Shown here: positions 46,098-57,800 of the stretch, piece by piece
Position numbering within the stretch: position 1 is the stretch's first letter
Layout of the letters: every line of letters starts with the position of its first letter
Source: Thuidium tamariscinum
Taxonomy: Eukaryota > Streptophyta > Bryopsida > Hypnales > Thuidiaceae
Length of the DNA stretch: 64,000 nt
Direction of reading: 5' to 3'
NCBI GenBank assembly: GCA_947034885.2
Contig: OX344752.2
Location: forward strand, 14,570,001-14,634,000
Made by a program: the position numbers and the translations under genes
The notes under the pieces: generated by a model
What the model saw: the letters and a program-made list of their open reading frames with translations, nothing else
Told to the model about the DNA's origin: nothing
The model's database searches: none

Positions 46098-46904
46098 GTT
46101 GTATTCTGGCGCGCACAATTGGTTAGGGTTAGAACGAGGAGGTTTAGGGTAGAATGGACTAATTTAACTAAATCATAGAATGGACCGGGGTGGAGGGAGA
46201 AGTAGTTTTTTCGTGCACATGCTGCTTGTCCTTCTCATTGTATTTTGGACGATGCCCGAGGAGCTGCTTGCTTTGACCGAAATTGATATTGTGATTGCAA
46301 AAGCTCAAAATTAGGTTAATGGAACGTCGGATGATCTGTTTCAATTGTCAATGTGGTTCGAACCAAGGATCCGAACTGATCAACCTTACATTTTAGCAGA
46401 AGGAGGTTTGTAATGTTGACTAACGCATTCACCAAGTAGTGCTTGCCGTGAAATTTGTGAAACTTTTTCCCGTCTATATTTTCATCCCTCTGTTCTAGCT
46501 TCAAAACCTAATTCTAATTATTCGCACTAGAATGCTTCTCAGACTCTTTGAGTTGTTCTTAGAGTGAGAACAAATTGTTGTTCATTTTGCGTGACATTAC
46601 ATACCAGTGTTGTGAGAATGCCTTTTCTATATCACAGACTTCTATGTAGTGTAATTTCTGTCTCTTTAAGTCAATTTCGACCGTACTTTTGATACAAGCA
46701 TTCAGGAACTCATTCTTGGGATCCTAGACCTAAACTCTAAAAACCCAAACTGTAAGTGTACGTGTAGAAACTGAAAACCCTAAACCCCCCTGGAACTCGA
46801 GATTGTTTACTCAATTGGGCAAGGGACGCAAGGGAGGAAATGACCCCAATTTAAGGTATAACAGCCCGTTGTGTTCAGAATTAGGAGTTTGCATTCATGC
46901 CATT
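46098..46904. other. 3' flank of the basic-protein gene
   Basis: Composition stays moderately balanced to about 46800 and then falls. It may hold the 3' UTR or a further exon if the donor overlapping the stop codon is used. No convincing second exon was found. Confidence 0.4.
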
Positions 46905-47245
46905 GTGAAATTTTTATAATTTATTTCCCACAAAGACAAGTGTGAAAAACAAGGAGAGCAATTGAAGTTATATTTTTTTTTGATAAAGTATGAAATTGCT
47001 AGGAATTTTTGAAGTATTCAACCTATTATGACCCCAAAGAGTCTTTGAACTACCCTAGAACTACTCTAGAACCAATATGTATCCATAATGCTCATCTTGC
47101 ACACCTCAAGTTGTCACAACAAGTTCTAATGTGGAAGGTGTAAAACAATCATTTCTTAGAATGAAATTACATTGAAATCCTAGAAGTTCTTTATGGAGTC
47201 ACTAATCACTCCATTCCTATTAGGTAAGACATGGATTGTAGTTCA
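46905..47245 (+). repeat. Dispersed repeat family E
   Basis: Shares ordered stretches with 62870-63225: 'aggagagcaattga', 'aaagagtctttgaact', 'gaagttctttatggagtcac', 'actaatcactccat'. No defined ends or coding capacity were seen. Confidence 0.55.
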
Positions 47246-47934
47246 AATCTTTTTTACCAAAAAAATCAATGATGGAGTTGGGAAAAACCTATAGAGGCAT
47301 TTCCTAAGTGTCCACTATAGGGGTGCTCTACTTTATATTGATGTTAAATGCTTATCTTTCAAGTTGATGTATGAATTGTAGAAAAAATGTTCTAAAAACA
47401 TACTCCATATTTGCTTTTATAAAGTTATTAAAATGGAAGGGGGATAGGGGGAAGAAATGAATTGGTTGATGAATTTCAAATTAGACTAGTATGCCTTGTG
47501 TTGTTGCTAGTCATAGGGATGTCATTTGTAGTTGCCACAAAAGTAGTGGCTAAGCCTTCATCAATTTCTTTTGGATGAAACTATAATTTATTTTTTATTT
47601 TTTTAATTCAAAGAAAATTTGAAATTCAATATCTTTTATTGTTATGAATCAAAATGCTATGAAACAAAGCCCATATACCCTTCTTTATAGAAAATTTTCT
47701 AATGAAACCAAGAATGTGACTAAGGGGTGCATGGTTCTATTGATGTCATTATCATTGTAACAAATAAAAGAAACAAACAAAACAAAAAATATAATTTAAT
47801 GTATCGGTGTATTTTGTAAAGTATATAAAGTACATTTCTTTGGTAAAATAGGTTTCTAGGTCATTTATTCAAAAATAGAATTTTCATTTTTTTTCTTTGA
47901 AATTTTCACACAACATATAGTAGAGAAGTAACTT
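47246..47934. other. Gene-free AT-rich region
   Basis: Nothing recognisable. Confidence 0.45.
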
Positions 47935-47938
47935 TTAA

Positions 47939-48082
47939 CCCATTAAGGACCAAGTTGATGATTAGTTGATGACTCTAGGTGAAAATGACAAGTTTTCATT
48001 AGTAGTCACTTCAGCTACTAATGAAAACATGTCATTTTCAACCAGATATTCATTTGTAGTCATCGACCTGGTCCTTAATGGG
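47939..48082. mobile_element. piggyBac-like near-palindromic MITE
   Basis: TTAA flanks both ends (47935-47938 and 48083-48086). The ends are CCCATTAAGGACCA and TGGTCCTTAATGGG. The 144 bp fold almost completely on themselves ('gaaaatgacaagttttcatt' pairing with 'aatgaaaacatgtcattttc'). TTAA duplication and CCC ends fit piggyBac. Confidence 0.75.
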
Positions 48083-48086
48083 TTAA

Positions 48087-49657
48087 GGTGCAACAATTTT
48101 TATAACATTAATTACATGGTTAAAAAGTTATTGTATGAAATATAGATTCTTTTGAAGCTTAGGCAACCCAAGTAGCTTAGAAAAATTACTTTGAGTAATT
48201 TTAATAAAAATAAAAAATTCAAATCTATTTTTAAAATATACATATACTTGGAACGCTTTAAATCATTCTATTTTGATTAATGAGATGAAAGTTATGAAGT
48301 GTTCTATTTTGTATGTAGTTATGGAATCTCTATGGTCCCAAAAGAAGCATTTCAAACTTAGTTTTCAATATTTTTGGTAAAATAATTAAAATATAGGATG
48401 TAGATTGTTTATTATAAAATTCCAATAATTGGGATTGGAAATTTCCAATTCTATAACCAAGATTTAACAATCTAATATTTTTATTCTTAATATTGTCTAT
48501 TTTTTTTTCAAGTATCAATATTTTTTGTTGAAATTTTTAATGTATTTTTTAGACTAATTTCTTCAACATAATTACTGTGGAGAGGTTGTAGGACTTTTAA
48601 GAACATTTTTATGTAAAAGTTATGAAAAATGAAACTTAACCATTTGAAGAAGAATTTAACCATATTCCTTGTTGAAATTCAACTATTATGATCTTGGAAT
48701 TGATAAAGTTTCCTACTCCAAAATTTTAGGGGCGAGTATTCCAACAAGTTAGCTAAAGGATCATATAGTTGGATTTGTTAATGAATAAATGTAGAAGATA
48801 TTAGCCTTGCTTTGGATACAAGTATTTTTAAATGATTTTAGGATCTAAAATCACTATAGTAGTTGAGAGATAAAAACATAATTTGAAATTTTACACCTAC
48901 ATTTAGGAAATATAGAGGCCCGTTTTTCACTTAACTTCAAGAAGTTGCAATTAGAAAAGTTCTATTCAAAGGAACCATTGAAGGGGGCTTTGATTTATTG
49001 CCATGTGTTGCATAAGCATACTAGTTTCAAGTCCCCAAAGTACTTGACACATATTTTGAAGATCCTTGCATCAAAAATTGACAACTGATTATTGTTCTTT
49101 GTTTGTTTTGAAGATTGTTTCATTTTTGTCCCACTTCTTACTATCTCAAAATGTTGTGACTTGAAAGGGTTAGCCTTTCAAAGATATACCACATTCTCTT
49201 ACCTTCAACTATATAAAGAGAGGCATAATCTCCAAAGTAATACCATCTTTTAGAAATACCTAGTAGAAATTGAAGAATTCTTTGAAACAACTAAGTGAAG
49301 TTGGAACATTTCATATTTGAAGGATGCCCAATTGAGGGAGTCAATTGTCACCATTACACTCCCTATTATTTCAATAATTATCAAAATTTGTAAACGTCAA
49401 TTGAAATTAAACATGCATGGATAAAAAAATGAAAATAATGTTCAAATTAGTGCTTACAAACTTTCATAGTTGAAACAAATTAGTTTAATTAATTAAACAA
49501 ATTGAACATCTTCAAATTAGTTTAAAATTTGTAATCATTAATTTGAACATTAATTTGTTCATGTTTCGATAAAAACATGAAAATGCATTTATTTTTGTCC
49601 ATGCCCTCAATAAAATGGTAGGATTATAAAATCTTGGAACATTAGATCCAAATCCAC
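48087..49657. other. Gene-free AT-rich region
   Basis: No gene or bounded element is seen. Confidence 0.45.
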
Positions 49658-49925
49658 CTTCCAAATCCATCTTTCTAGGATATTGAAGAGTGCCTCCTTT
49701 CTAGTGACAAGATATATTCGAATTCAAAATCTATTATAAAAAACCTCTTTCAAATCCATCTTCCTGGGACAACAAAGCACTTCATGTGACAAGATATATT
49801 CAAGTGAAGGAGACTCATAATCTATTAAAAAAAATCTTTCAAATCCATCTTCTTAGGACATCTAAGAGCACTTCATGTGACAAATATATTCAAGTGTACC
49901 AATCTCAAAATCTATTCAAGGAATG
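49658..49925. repeat. Tandem repeat, 88-90-bp unit, 3 copies
   Basis: The phrase 'caaatccatctt' occurs at 49662, 49750 and 49840, each followed by 'gga', 'cttcatgtgacaagatat' (or a variant), 'attcaa' and 'aatctatt'. Confidence 0.8.
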
Positions 49926-50028
49926 CTCATGCATATTGAACCTACAAAGAATCAGTTTCTATGTGGATCACAATTCAGGTCTTGGCTGCGCAAACCTCTT
50001 TAGACCCACACAAAAATTCACCTATTAA

Positions 50029-50953
50029 CCCCTAAAGGACCAAGCCCTGTTTTCTGCCCTAAAACACTAAAAACTGCCAATTTTATAGCAAAGAGTAAAA
50101 AAATATTTTAATTAATTTTTTTCCACATCTAACCGTAGGATCTTATACCTCACTAGTCTAAGATAGTGTGGAAAAAAATTCAGAATTTTTTACCACACAG
50201 ATTGCAAGATACTTGCATTTAAAGTGGGAAAAACAAGTTTTTCAGCACATTGCGGGACTGGATTTTTCGACTTTGAACATTTTTAACTTAAAAATTTTGC
50301 ACTAAAGAGTTTTGAGCTTTAATTATTTATAGTGATAAATTGAGTTGAGAATCTAGGAAAAAATAAATAAATTCAAAAAAACTTAATTTTCATTCTTAAA
50401 AAAAATATTAAGTAGAAGTAGGTATGAGATAGAAGGAAAATCTAAAATATTAATATCTTTTAAATGGAATTAAAATGCACTAATCCTAATGGTGAGATTG
50501 TTCTAGTAAGTAAGATAAACCATGAAAATTTTATTTTTTTGAAAAATTGCAAAAATGGCATCCAGAAATGAATCCTACAAGTTATTTTTTTCAAGAAAAT
50601 GCTCTAATTGCCCGAAAAACAAGAATGTCCATAACTTTCTCATAACAAATCCAAATAAAATGAATCAATGCTTCCTAGATAGGCAAAAATATAATATATA
50701 AGAAAAAAAATTCAAAAAAAAAAAATTCAAAATTTTTCTTTGCTGCCCGAACTGCCCGCCGTCCCCTGTTTTGAGCTTATTTGGGCATAACTTTTGTTCC
50801 CGGGCACCGATTGAAAAAAAATTATATCCCCATGAAGATATTCAATTTTTCTATCTCCAAAAAAAGTTTCAAAAAATTAGGACAAAAATTCAGCCCGTAG
50901 GTACCTGCCCGAAATTGCATTTGTCCCCCGAAGGGACAATGGTCCTTTAGGGG
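50029..50953. mobile_element. piggyBac-like non-autonomous element
   Basis: TTAA flanks both ends (50025-50028 and 50954-50957). Inverted termini CCCCTAAAGGACCA and TGGTCCTTTAGGGG match perfectly over 14 bp. The 925-bp interior is AT-rich and non-coding. Related ends bound 433-1396 and 47939-48082, and one lone right end is near 29950. Confidence 0.8.
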
Positions 50954-51035
50954 TTAAAAGTGCAATGGATCACAAAGATCACTTGTTTACTTCCAAACAA
51001 TCTTCAGGTAGCCCATCTTTGTATCTATGTGAGTA

Positions 51036-51141
51036 GGGTGAGTCACAGTAGGTGGCTTCAGTTCAACAAACTCGAGAACCCCTTGACGTGGTTTGAAGGT
51101 CAGGGGTTCAACGAGTTTACTGAACTTTCTGTGACTCCCCC
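51036..51141. mobile_element. Small foldback MITE flanked by TA
   Basis: The ends GGGTGAGTCACAG and TGTGACTCCCCC are inverted, TA lies on each side (51034-51035 and 51142-51143), and the body folds on itself ('caaactcgagaacccctt' with 'ggggttcaacgagttt'). Confidence 0.65.
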
Positions 51142-51143
51142 TA

Positions 51144-51866
51144 TTATAACAATCTTTGTGACTTCAGTCGATCAAGAAATCTTTTTTTAAGCAAGCTGAA
51201 TAACACAACTCGTCGCAAATTTATCTAGGAATCGGTTAGATGCATTTCCAATGTCATTCCAATGCCATCAAAATTTAATAGGAAAAATCACCTTAACATG
51301 GTCTCAGAAATGCATCAAACTGACCCGACGTTGAAATGAAAAGCATTGAAAAAGGATGTTTGTATTTACAAGTCATTTAAAATTAGCCCGATGGAAAAAC
51401 ACTGAAAACGTAGTTGAAAATCTTAACGCTCCAATTTAAATAAAATTTTGCTATCAAATTATAATAGCCATTGGGGAGCGAGCAACAAAATCAATGCATC
51501 AGACGGATTCTAGGAAATCTTGGGATGTGAATGGAGAATTAGTACTGAAGCACGACAAAGACCCAATTCTTGTCAAGCTTGGCTAAAATTCAAGTCACAG
51601 CTGAGTCTCAACATTCTTGAGGAATCGGAATCATAGGATTTGCTGCACAACGCACCTGAGGTGCACTCCAAATTGGGAAGCGTCGTCCGATTTTCAGCAG
51701 ATGAAGAAGCTCCTCTAAAGCGAAGGAAATCTGCGTCACTCAAATGCAGTCTTCTAGAGTAGAAAATGAATTATGAGAATTAAGCTTCTAAATTCAAATA
51801 TTTTTCTGTCAAAATGGTACACAAACTAAAATCAAAGGCTCATCCCGTAAAGGGAGAGCCTGTAAG
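51144..51866 (-). other. 3' flank of the OSCA gene
   Basis: Moderately balanced composition near 51500-51866 suggests the 3' UTR of the minus-strand OSCA gene. The antisense acidic open frame at 51814-52098 mirrors the poly-serine and basic codons of the OSCA tail and is not a gene. Confidence 0.45.
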
Positions 51867-54800
51867 TTATTGTTCCAGCCGAGGATCTGGCGAAATGGAG
51901 TCCTTGGCTATGTCAGTCTCTGGTGTAGAGTCAGGAGGGTTGGGCGAGTCGTCGTCATTGTCACTTGCGTCAGAGTTATGCGCAGAACTATCTGATGATG
52001 ACGACGAAGAGGAGGACGAAGAAGATGAAGAGGAGGAGGAGGAAGAAGAGTGGTCGGCTTTTTTCTTCTTCTTAACTTTTCTTTTCGTAGACGGCTGATC
52101 TTTAGACTCATTTTGAATGAGATTTCCGAGAGCGTTCCCTGGAGACTTGGACGTGCTAGCTTCAGACTCTGTTCCTCTCAATGGATCGAGTTTCTTCACC
52201 TTCCGAACTCCTGACGAGCTACTTGCAGTCTTCGACTTCTGAGAAGTCTGCGTCTCCTTCTCGACCTTCCGAAGTCTGAGGCCTTCAGACGAAGGACCCT
52301 TACTTACATCGTGGGGTTCTCGCAACAAAGTTTCTAGTGTTTTTGATCGTGCGACCTTTGGTCTCACGAAGCTCGGTGATTCCAGGTAAATCACTTCTCT
52401 GAGTGCACCAATTGACTTTGCACGAGAATCTGGAGGTTGAGAACCCTCGGTTGAAGTAGCTGGGCTAATCTCTGAGTCTTGAGAAGAGCTTCCTGCTTCC
52501 GTGGATGGCACTGTGCCAGGTGAAGCAGCATTTCCAGCCAGGCCAAAAGTCTTCGCACGCGAAAAATGTCCTCGCTGAGCATCAGCAACCATCTCAGAGG
52601 TTTCCCTAATTGTGCTCATCGTCTGTGCTCTGGGAAATCTCTGATTTGAAGAGCCCCTCATTGGTGATGTTCGCAAGTCCTGCGACTCACAACCTTCCAC
52701 ATGTTGACCGAACCTTCCAGTTCTGAAGGTCAGGGGCGAACCTGGAGACCCAGATCCCGAACCAGGGTTTTCTCGTGAGAGCTGACCTTTCACGTATCCC
52801 TGCAGATAAGATACACTTACAATATCATCACTCTCGTCATTTTCACTTTCATAGAGCACTCCTCTCCTGAATATCAAAGGTGAACCGGTAAGATCAACTT
52901 CTTCCTCGTTGCCGCCTTTCTCGGACGATCTGCTTCTGAATATAAGGGGGGAAGACTCTGAGCTGGAGTTATAACGAGAAAGTTGCCCTCTCAGATAGCC
53001 CTGCAGATAAGCTGTCCTCAATGTTCCGTCCAGGTCATCTTCAATGGGCTCCGCAGCCATTGAATTCTCTCTGGACAGTTGCTCTCTCATGTATCGCTGC
53101 AGGTCTTGCAGGACAGCTGCCTCAGCCTGAGATGGTGAACCAGGAAACATTGCCTCAGAGGGTTCGCGCTTGGAGTTATTCTGGGTCCCTTCTGAGTTCG
53201 TAATCCCGGCTGTATCATCACTCTCGAAAACGGGTGAACCCTCAGCAAAACAAGAATATCGGGAGACCTGACCTATGAAACTTTGCAAAGATGCCAACCT
53301 TGCTGTTTCGTTACTAGATCGCAAAGACTCAACAAATGAGCTTTCGCGAGAGAGCTGCCCTTGGAAATAACGCTGAAGCGAACGTATTCTTCCAAGTTCG
53401 TTGCTGCTATCATCCCCATCGGTTGTTGGTTTTCCTGCTGCTGATGAGTTAGAAGAATCTGTATCCGATGGTGCATTTCCTCCGTCAGGGTTACTACGTG
53501 ATGACGATGAATCAAAATAGCTACGAGCTGAGTAATATCTTCCTAAACTGTCTATAATGCTTCCTTCAACCTTATCTTCTTTAAGGGATCTTTCACGTTT
53601 GATAGTAGCAGAAGATCCACTCTTTGAACTCGACCGTCTTCTCAGTGCTGATGAACCATTCTCGCTCGGTAGCAAAGGATTTGACATGGATGAGTCTCCG
53701 TTTGTATCATCTTCAGTAGCTTGATTAAAGGCTCCCCACTTAAACGTTAAAGGTGATGAATCTTGCTCTTCTTCTCTACCGTCGAGATTTACCAACTCAT
53801 CTTTTGGCAAAGAGTCCTGTACAGCCCTTGCAGGCAAAGAATCTTGTGCAGCCCTCGCCGGTAAAGAGTCCTGTAAAGTAGTCTTAGCATCCTCTTCAAT
53901 GGCATCTTCCTCTTCCTTGCCTTTCTCCACATCTGCTGTATCTTGTTCGTCTGAGAAATCAGGATGATTGTATGCATTTCTTAAAAAAACTGCTAAGTTG
54001 AAATCTGGATCTTCTTGTCTATCGATAGTGTCTTTTTCCATAGCATTCTGTTCAGAAATCACACATGTGTCAATTACGGAAAGGCATGTGATATATAAAA
54101 TTAGGAGGGTGTGAGAAGTAGGCATGGCAGAGAAAGCACATTTTCCTACGACTTCAACAGAAATATGATACAGGAAGACAAGACAAAGAAAGAAGAACCA
54201 TCGAAAAATTATTACATAATGAGCTACAGACTAATTCGCAAGCAACCATTTTTCTGTTTTGGTATCAGACCCAATAGAAATGGGTAAAAATGAGTAACAA
54301 AAATAAATGCCTGATCTGTAAATGCAGCAATGTGTAACGAAATTAAGAGAATACAGACAACGGGACAGCGACTTGAAAGCTTTTACATCACTCACCTCCA
54401 GAGGGTAATTTTTGAAGGCAGCCTCAAACCGCTTCTTGCAGTAATGATGGAAAATCAAAGTCAATATCGGTAATGCAATCATGAAGGGCGTCGAACTACA
54501 AGAATCTCTCACATAACGTAGAATCTTGCTCTTAACGCTCCTTCCGCGAGGAGTTTCTACGAAAGCTACTGGACCCTTGATGAGGAATATACCGATCAGA
54601 GTTATATGCTCTAAGATGAGAGCAGCGATGATGCGCCCGTGAACATGAGGCCAGAACGCTCCTGCACTTTCATATTCAGGATCATATACGTTGATAACCT
54701 GCAACCGTAGCACCAATGATAAATGTTAAGATTTTGATGGATAACAATAAACCTATAAGAGGAAAAGGTGATGCTTCAAAAAAGAGAAATATAGAACTTC

Positions 54801-57800
54801 GACCAGCTAAGTGGGTGATAAAAGCGCACCTGATTACGATAAACAACGAAAGCGAACCCCATAAATATAATAATAAATGGGATGATGAACGGCGTAATGA
54901 CCGAATACACAAGGCCCATCAAGAAGTAAAGTTGCAGCTGGGGCAGCGATTCAGCTAAAGAAATAGTCCCTGGCTTAGTTGCTTGCAGTCTGTCTTTATC
55001 CGTCTTGCAGAACAGCAAATTCATGATATGATACTTCACCAGGGGCTTGAGTCGAAGTATTTCCCCAGCTGGACCAGACCATCCATCGACCATGATATAT
55101 GTAATGAAGAAAGATGCCTTCTGTGGTATGGATAATGCGAGCGTGTTGATAAACCTGTTAACAGCACAAATCACACCTTAGAATACCCTGACTCTAAATT
55201 GAAGGGCATGATTTCATCTGTCAGATCCATGTCCAAATTTGGAAAGATGTTTGCAATACTTCGTAACCAAGAACGGTCACGAGAGTGCAGTTGAGCATCC
55301 GTTTGATTGCCTGATCAAGAAATGCAGCTGAAGATCGACCAAAACACAGAACAAATGAAGAGGGCCAGCCAAGAAATATACCCTAGAAGGGAAGAAGAAG
55401 TCACGAAAGTCTTCAGTTGCTGAAATGCAGATCCTGCCAGGATACTCCCAAAGAAGATGTTGACGACCACAAAGTAATAGTACTTTGCAGCTGAACGCCG
55501 CTCAAGTTTCGATAACGAGAGATGACCTTCAAGCTTTGAGAGAAGCATTATAAGAGCTGGGAGAAAATGGAAGAAAATCTTTAACATCAACCCTGGCAGA
55601 AAGCCTTGGACAAATGATGAAACAAAATTCCTGTTCGGCACAAGAACAGTACCACGGAGTCAACTCTCCACACAATTTTGCAACTATATGGTGTGTTCTT
55701 CAAGATATACGGTTAAATCGATTACCAAACACTAGCTATCAGATGTTTCCTTAACAGTAAGTTCAACTTGAAGAAAATCTCTGGACAAAATAAGATTAGT
55801 GTGAATCTCTTAGGAATGACTATATCTGAAATTATCAAGAGCTTAAATATTGATATAATCAAGCAGCCAACTACGTATCCAATTGGGTACAGATGATATC
55901 AAGCACATCGATTGTAAACGCAGGGACTCACTTCTGGAGAAATCCATCAAGAGCAGGTATGGATCTTCGAAGCCCCTCAAGATTTGCCAACGATTGTACA
56001 GCGGCAATCGGAATCAGGTAGAAGAAGACCAAAAGGAACACTATGCCACCAACTGCAAACTTACGAAACCCAAGCTGTACATATGGAATTGAAAGATTTT
56101 TCCAGTACACATCTCGTGGTTCTGGGGCCCAGTTAGTAAGCCATAGCGTTGGGTCTTCGTTTTGCTGAGTTTGGGCACAGACAGCAGCCCCCCAGCGGTT
56201 CCTGAATGAGACAAACGCAGCTGGCATTGTGGCTTTAGGGTCGTTTATCACGACTTCACGCTCAGTCTCTGCCTGGTAAGATGCAAGCAAAAATTATGAA
56301 TAAATGTTAACGCAGAGCTTGATTGAAGTCGAGTCAAAGAATAAAAATACCAGGTTAACCTATCCATTGTTCCTTAGTAAAATCTCCTTTTTCATTTTCC
56401 TCAGCAACATCCTCCAATCACACGCTTTTCTAACGACCAACAGTGGAAGACATAACGAATGAACTTCTGGGCAAAGCCTACGTATTGGGACCCAATACTG
56501 TCACAAGTTTCAAGCTCTTCCCAGAGACCTTGCAGACCGTGCAAATTCATCTGGAAAATAGCTGACCAGGAAAAATCATCCAATCTGGAACCATTTGAAA
56601 CGTGATTTACCACTAGAAATTGGAGGGTTTAGCAACGTTTTAGGCTACACGCAACAGTTTGGAAGATGCTTTAGCAACGTTTTCAGCAAACAGGATAGAA
56701 AACGTCATTCACTTTGAGTAACGTCTGGTGGCAACATTGAATGTCAATTCTGGAATCATGTTTTAGTGTTATCAGCAACGATCAAACGCTGCTGTAGGGG
56801 ATATTTCTGGTATTGATTGACATCACAGATAGGTTGCAGTATACTGAAAAGATGAAAAGGTAGGCACTTCAGCGTACTTCTTGGGTCAATTGTTCAATTC
56901 GAGCTGTGTAGTAATCTATTGCATCAACTTGCTCTCCAAAGATACCACCGAAGCCCGTCTGCACAAAGTCATGGAGTTAACCACCCTAGCCTTCAGAATG
57001 GCTTGTTAGCAGAAAATACTTCTTTGAGGAAACTTCCAGACGGTCATCAGCGCTCGATTAGATTACTTGGCTTACAAAATCTTTATTAGACGTGTAGAAA
57101 CTGCATGAATTCTCCACAGGTGAACTGCGAATAAAAATAGTTCACGAGGTTACGAAGACGTACCTTAGTCATTGGTCTCACGGCTGGATTTCGTTGAAGC
57201 TTGAGCTGAAAATAAACTAACCAGTTTTCTGCTTTGTCTCTTTCCTTCACGATTTTAGACAACTTGGTTGCATTGTACGCCATCTGTATTCAGACACAAA
57301 TCTACTTTATTACACAAAGTAGTAATCCACCAACAAGCATCAACTAGTATCTGTAACAACTGAATACAGAGATGAAATCGAAAAACTACACAGCTGAATT
57401 GAAGACAATGATTCCCTCTTAGCTGAGATGGAACTAATGTCAAACGAAACCAGAGTTGATGCTCACTGCTAACAAGCCAATAAGCATCTTGTCGAGGCGG
57501 CCATACATAGATTATTCGTCTGCAACAGAAGGTACAATAATGAGAACAAAACGAGAATCCTAGAGGAAAAGCCTCGAAGTAAAGATTAATAAGACGAGCT
57601 GACATTACCTGATGCGTTAAATAAAAATCTGGATGATTTCTGTGAAAGTAATGATCGACTTGTTCGCTGAGTGACTGAACGCCATTATTAGGTATTTGCA
57701 ACACCATAACCTGCACATCATCACATTTTACAAATAAATTCACCTATCAAATTTGAAAACGTCCGTTACTCCCACTCACGAAAACAGATACCATCAGGCA

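Noticed and set aside
46340-46375. Possible tRNA T-arm (ggttcgaacc)
   Set aside because: The motif is only a short palindrome. No acceptor, D or anticodon arms surround it.
51814-52098. Plus-strand acidic open frame with an Asp/Glu run
   Set aside because: It is the antisense of the OSCA tail's poly-serine and lysine codons, and the minus-strand frame continues a conserved protein.
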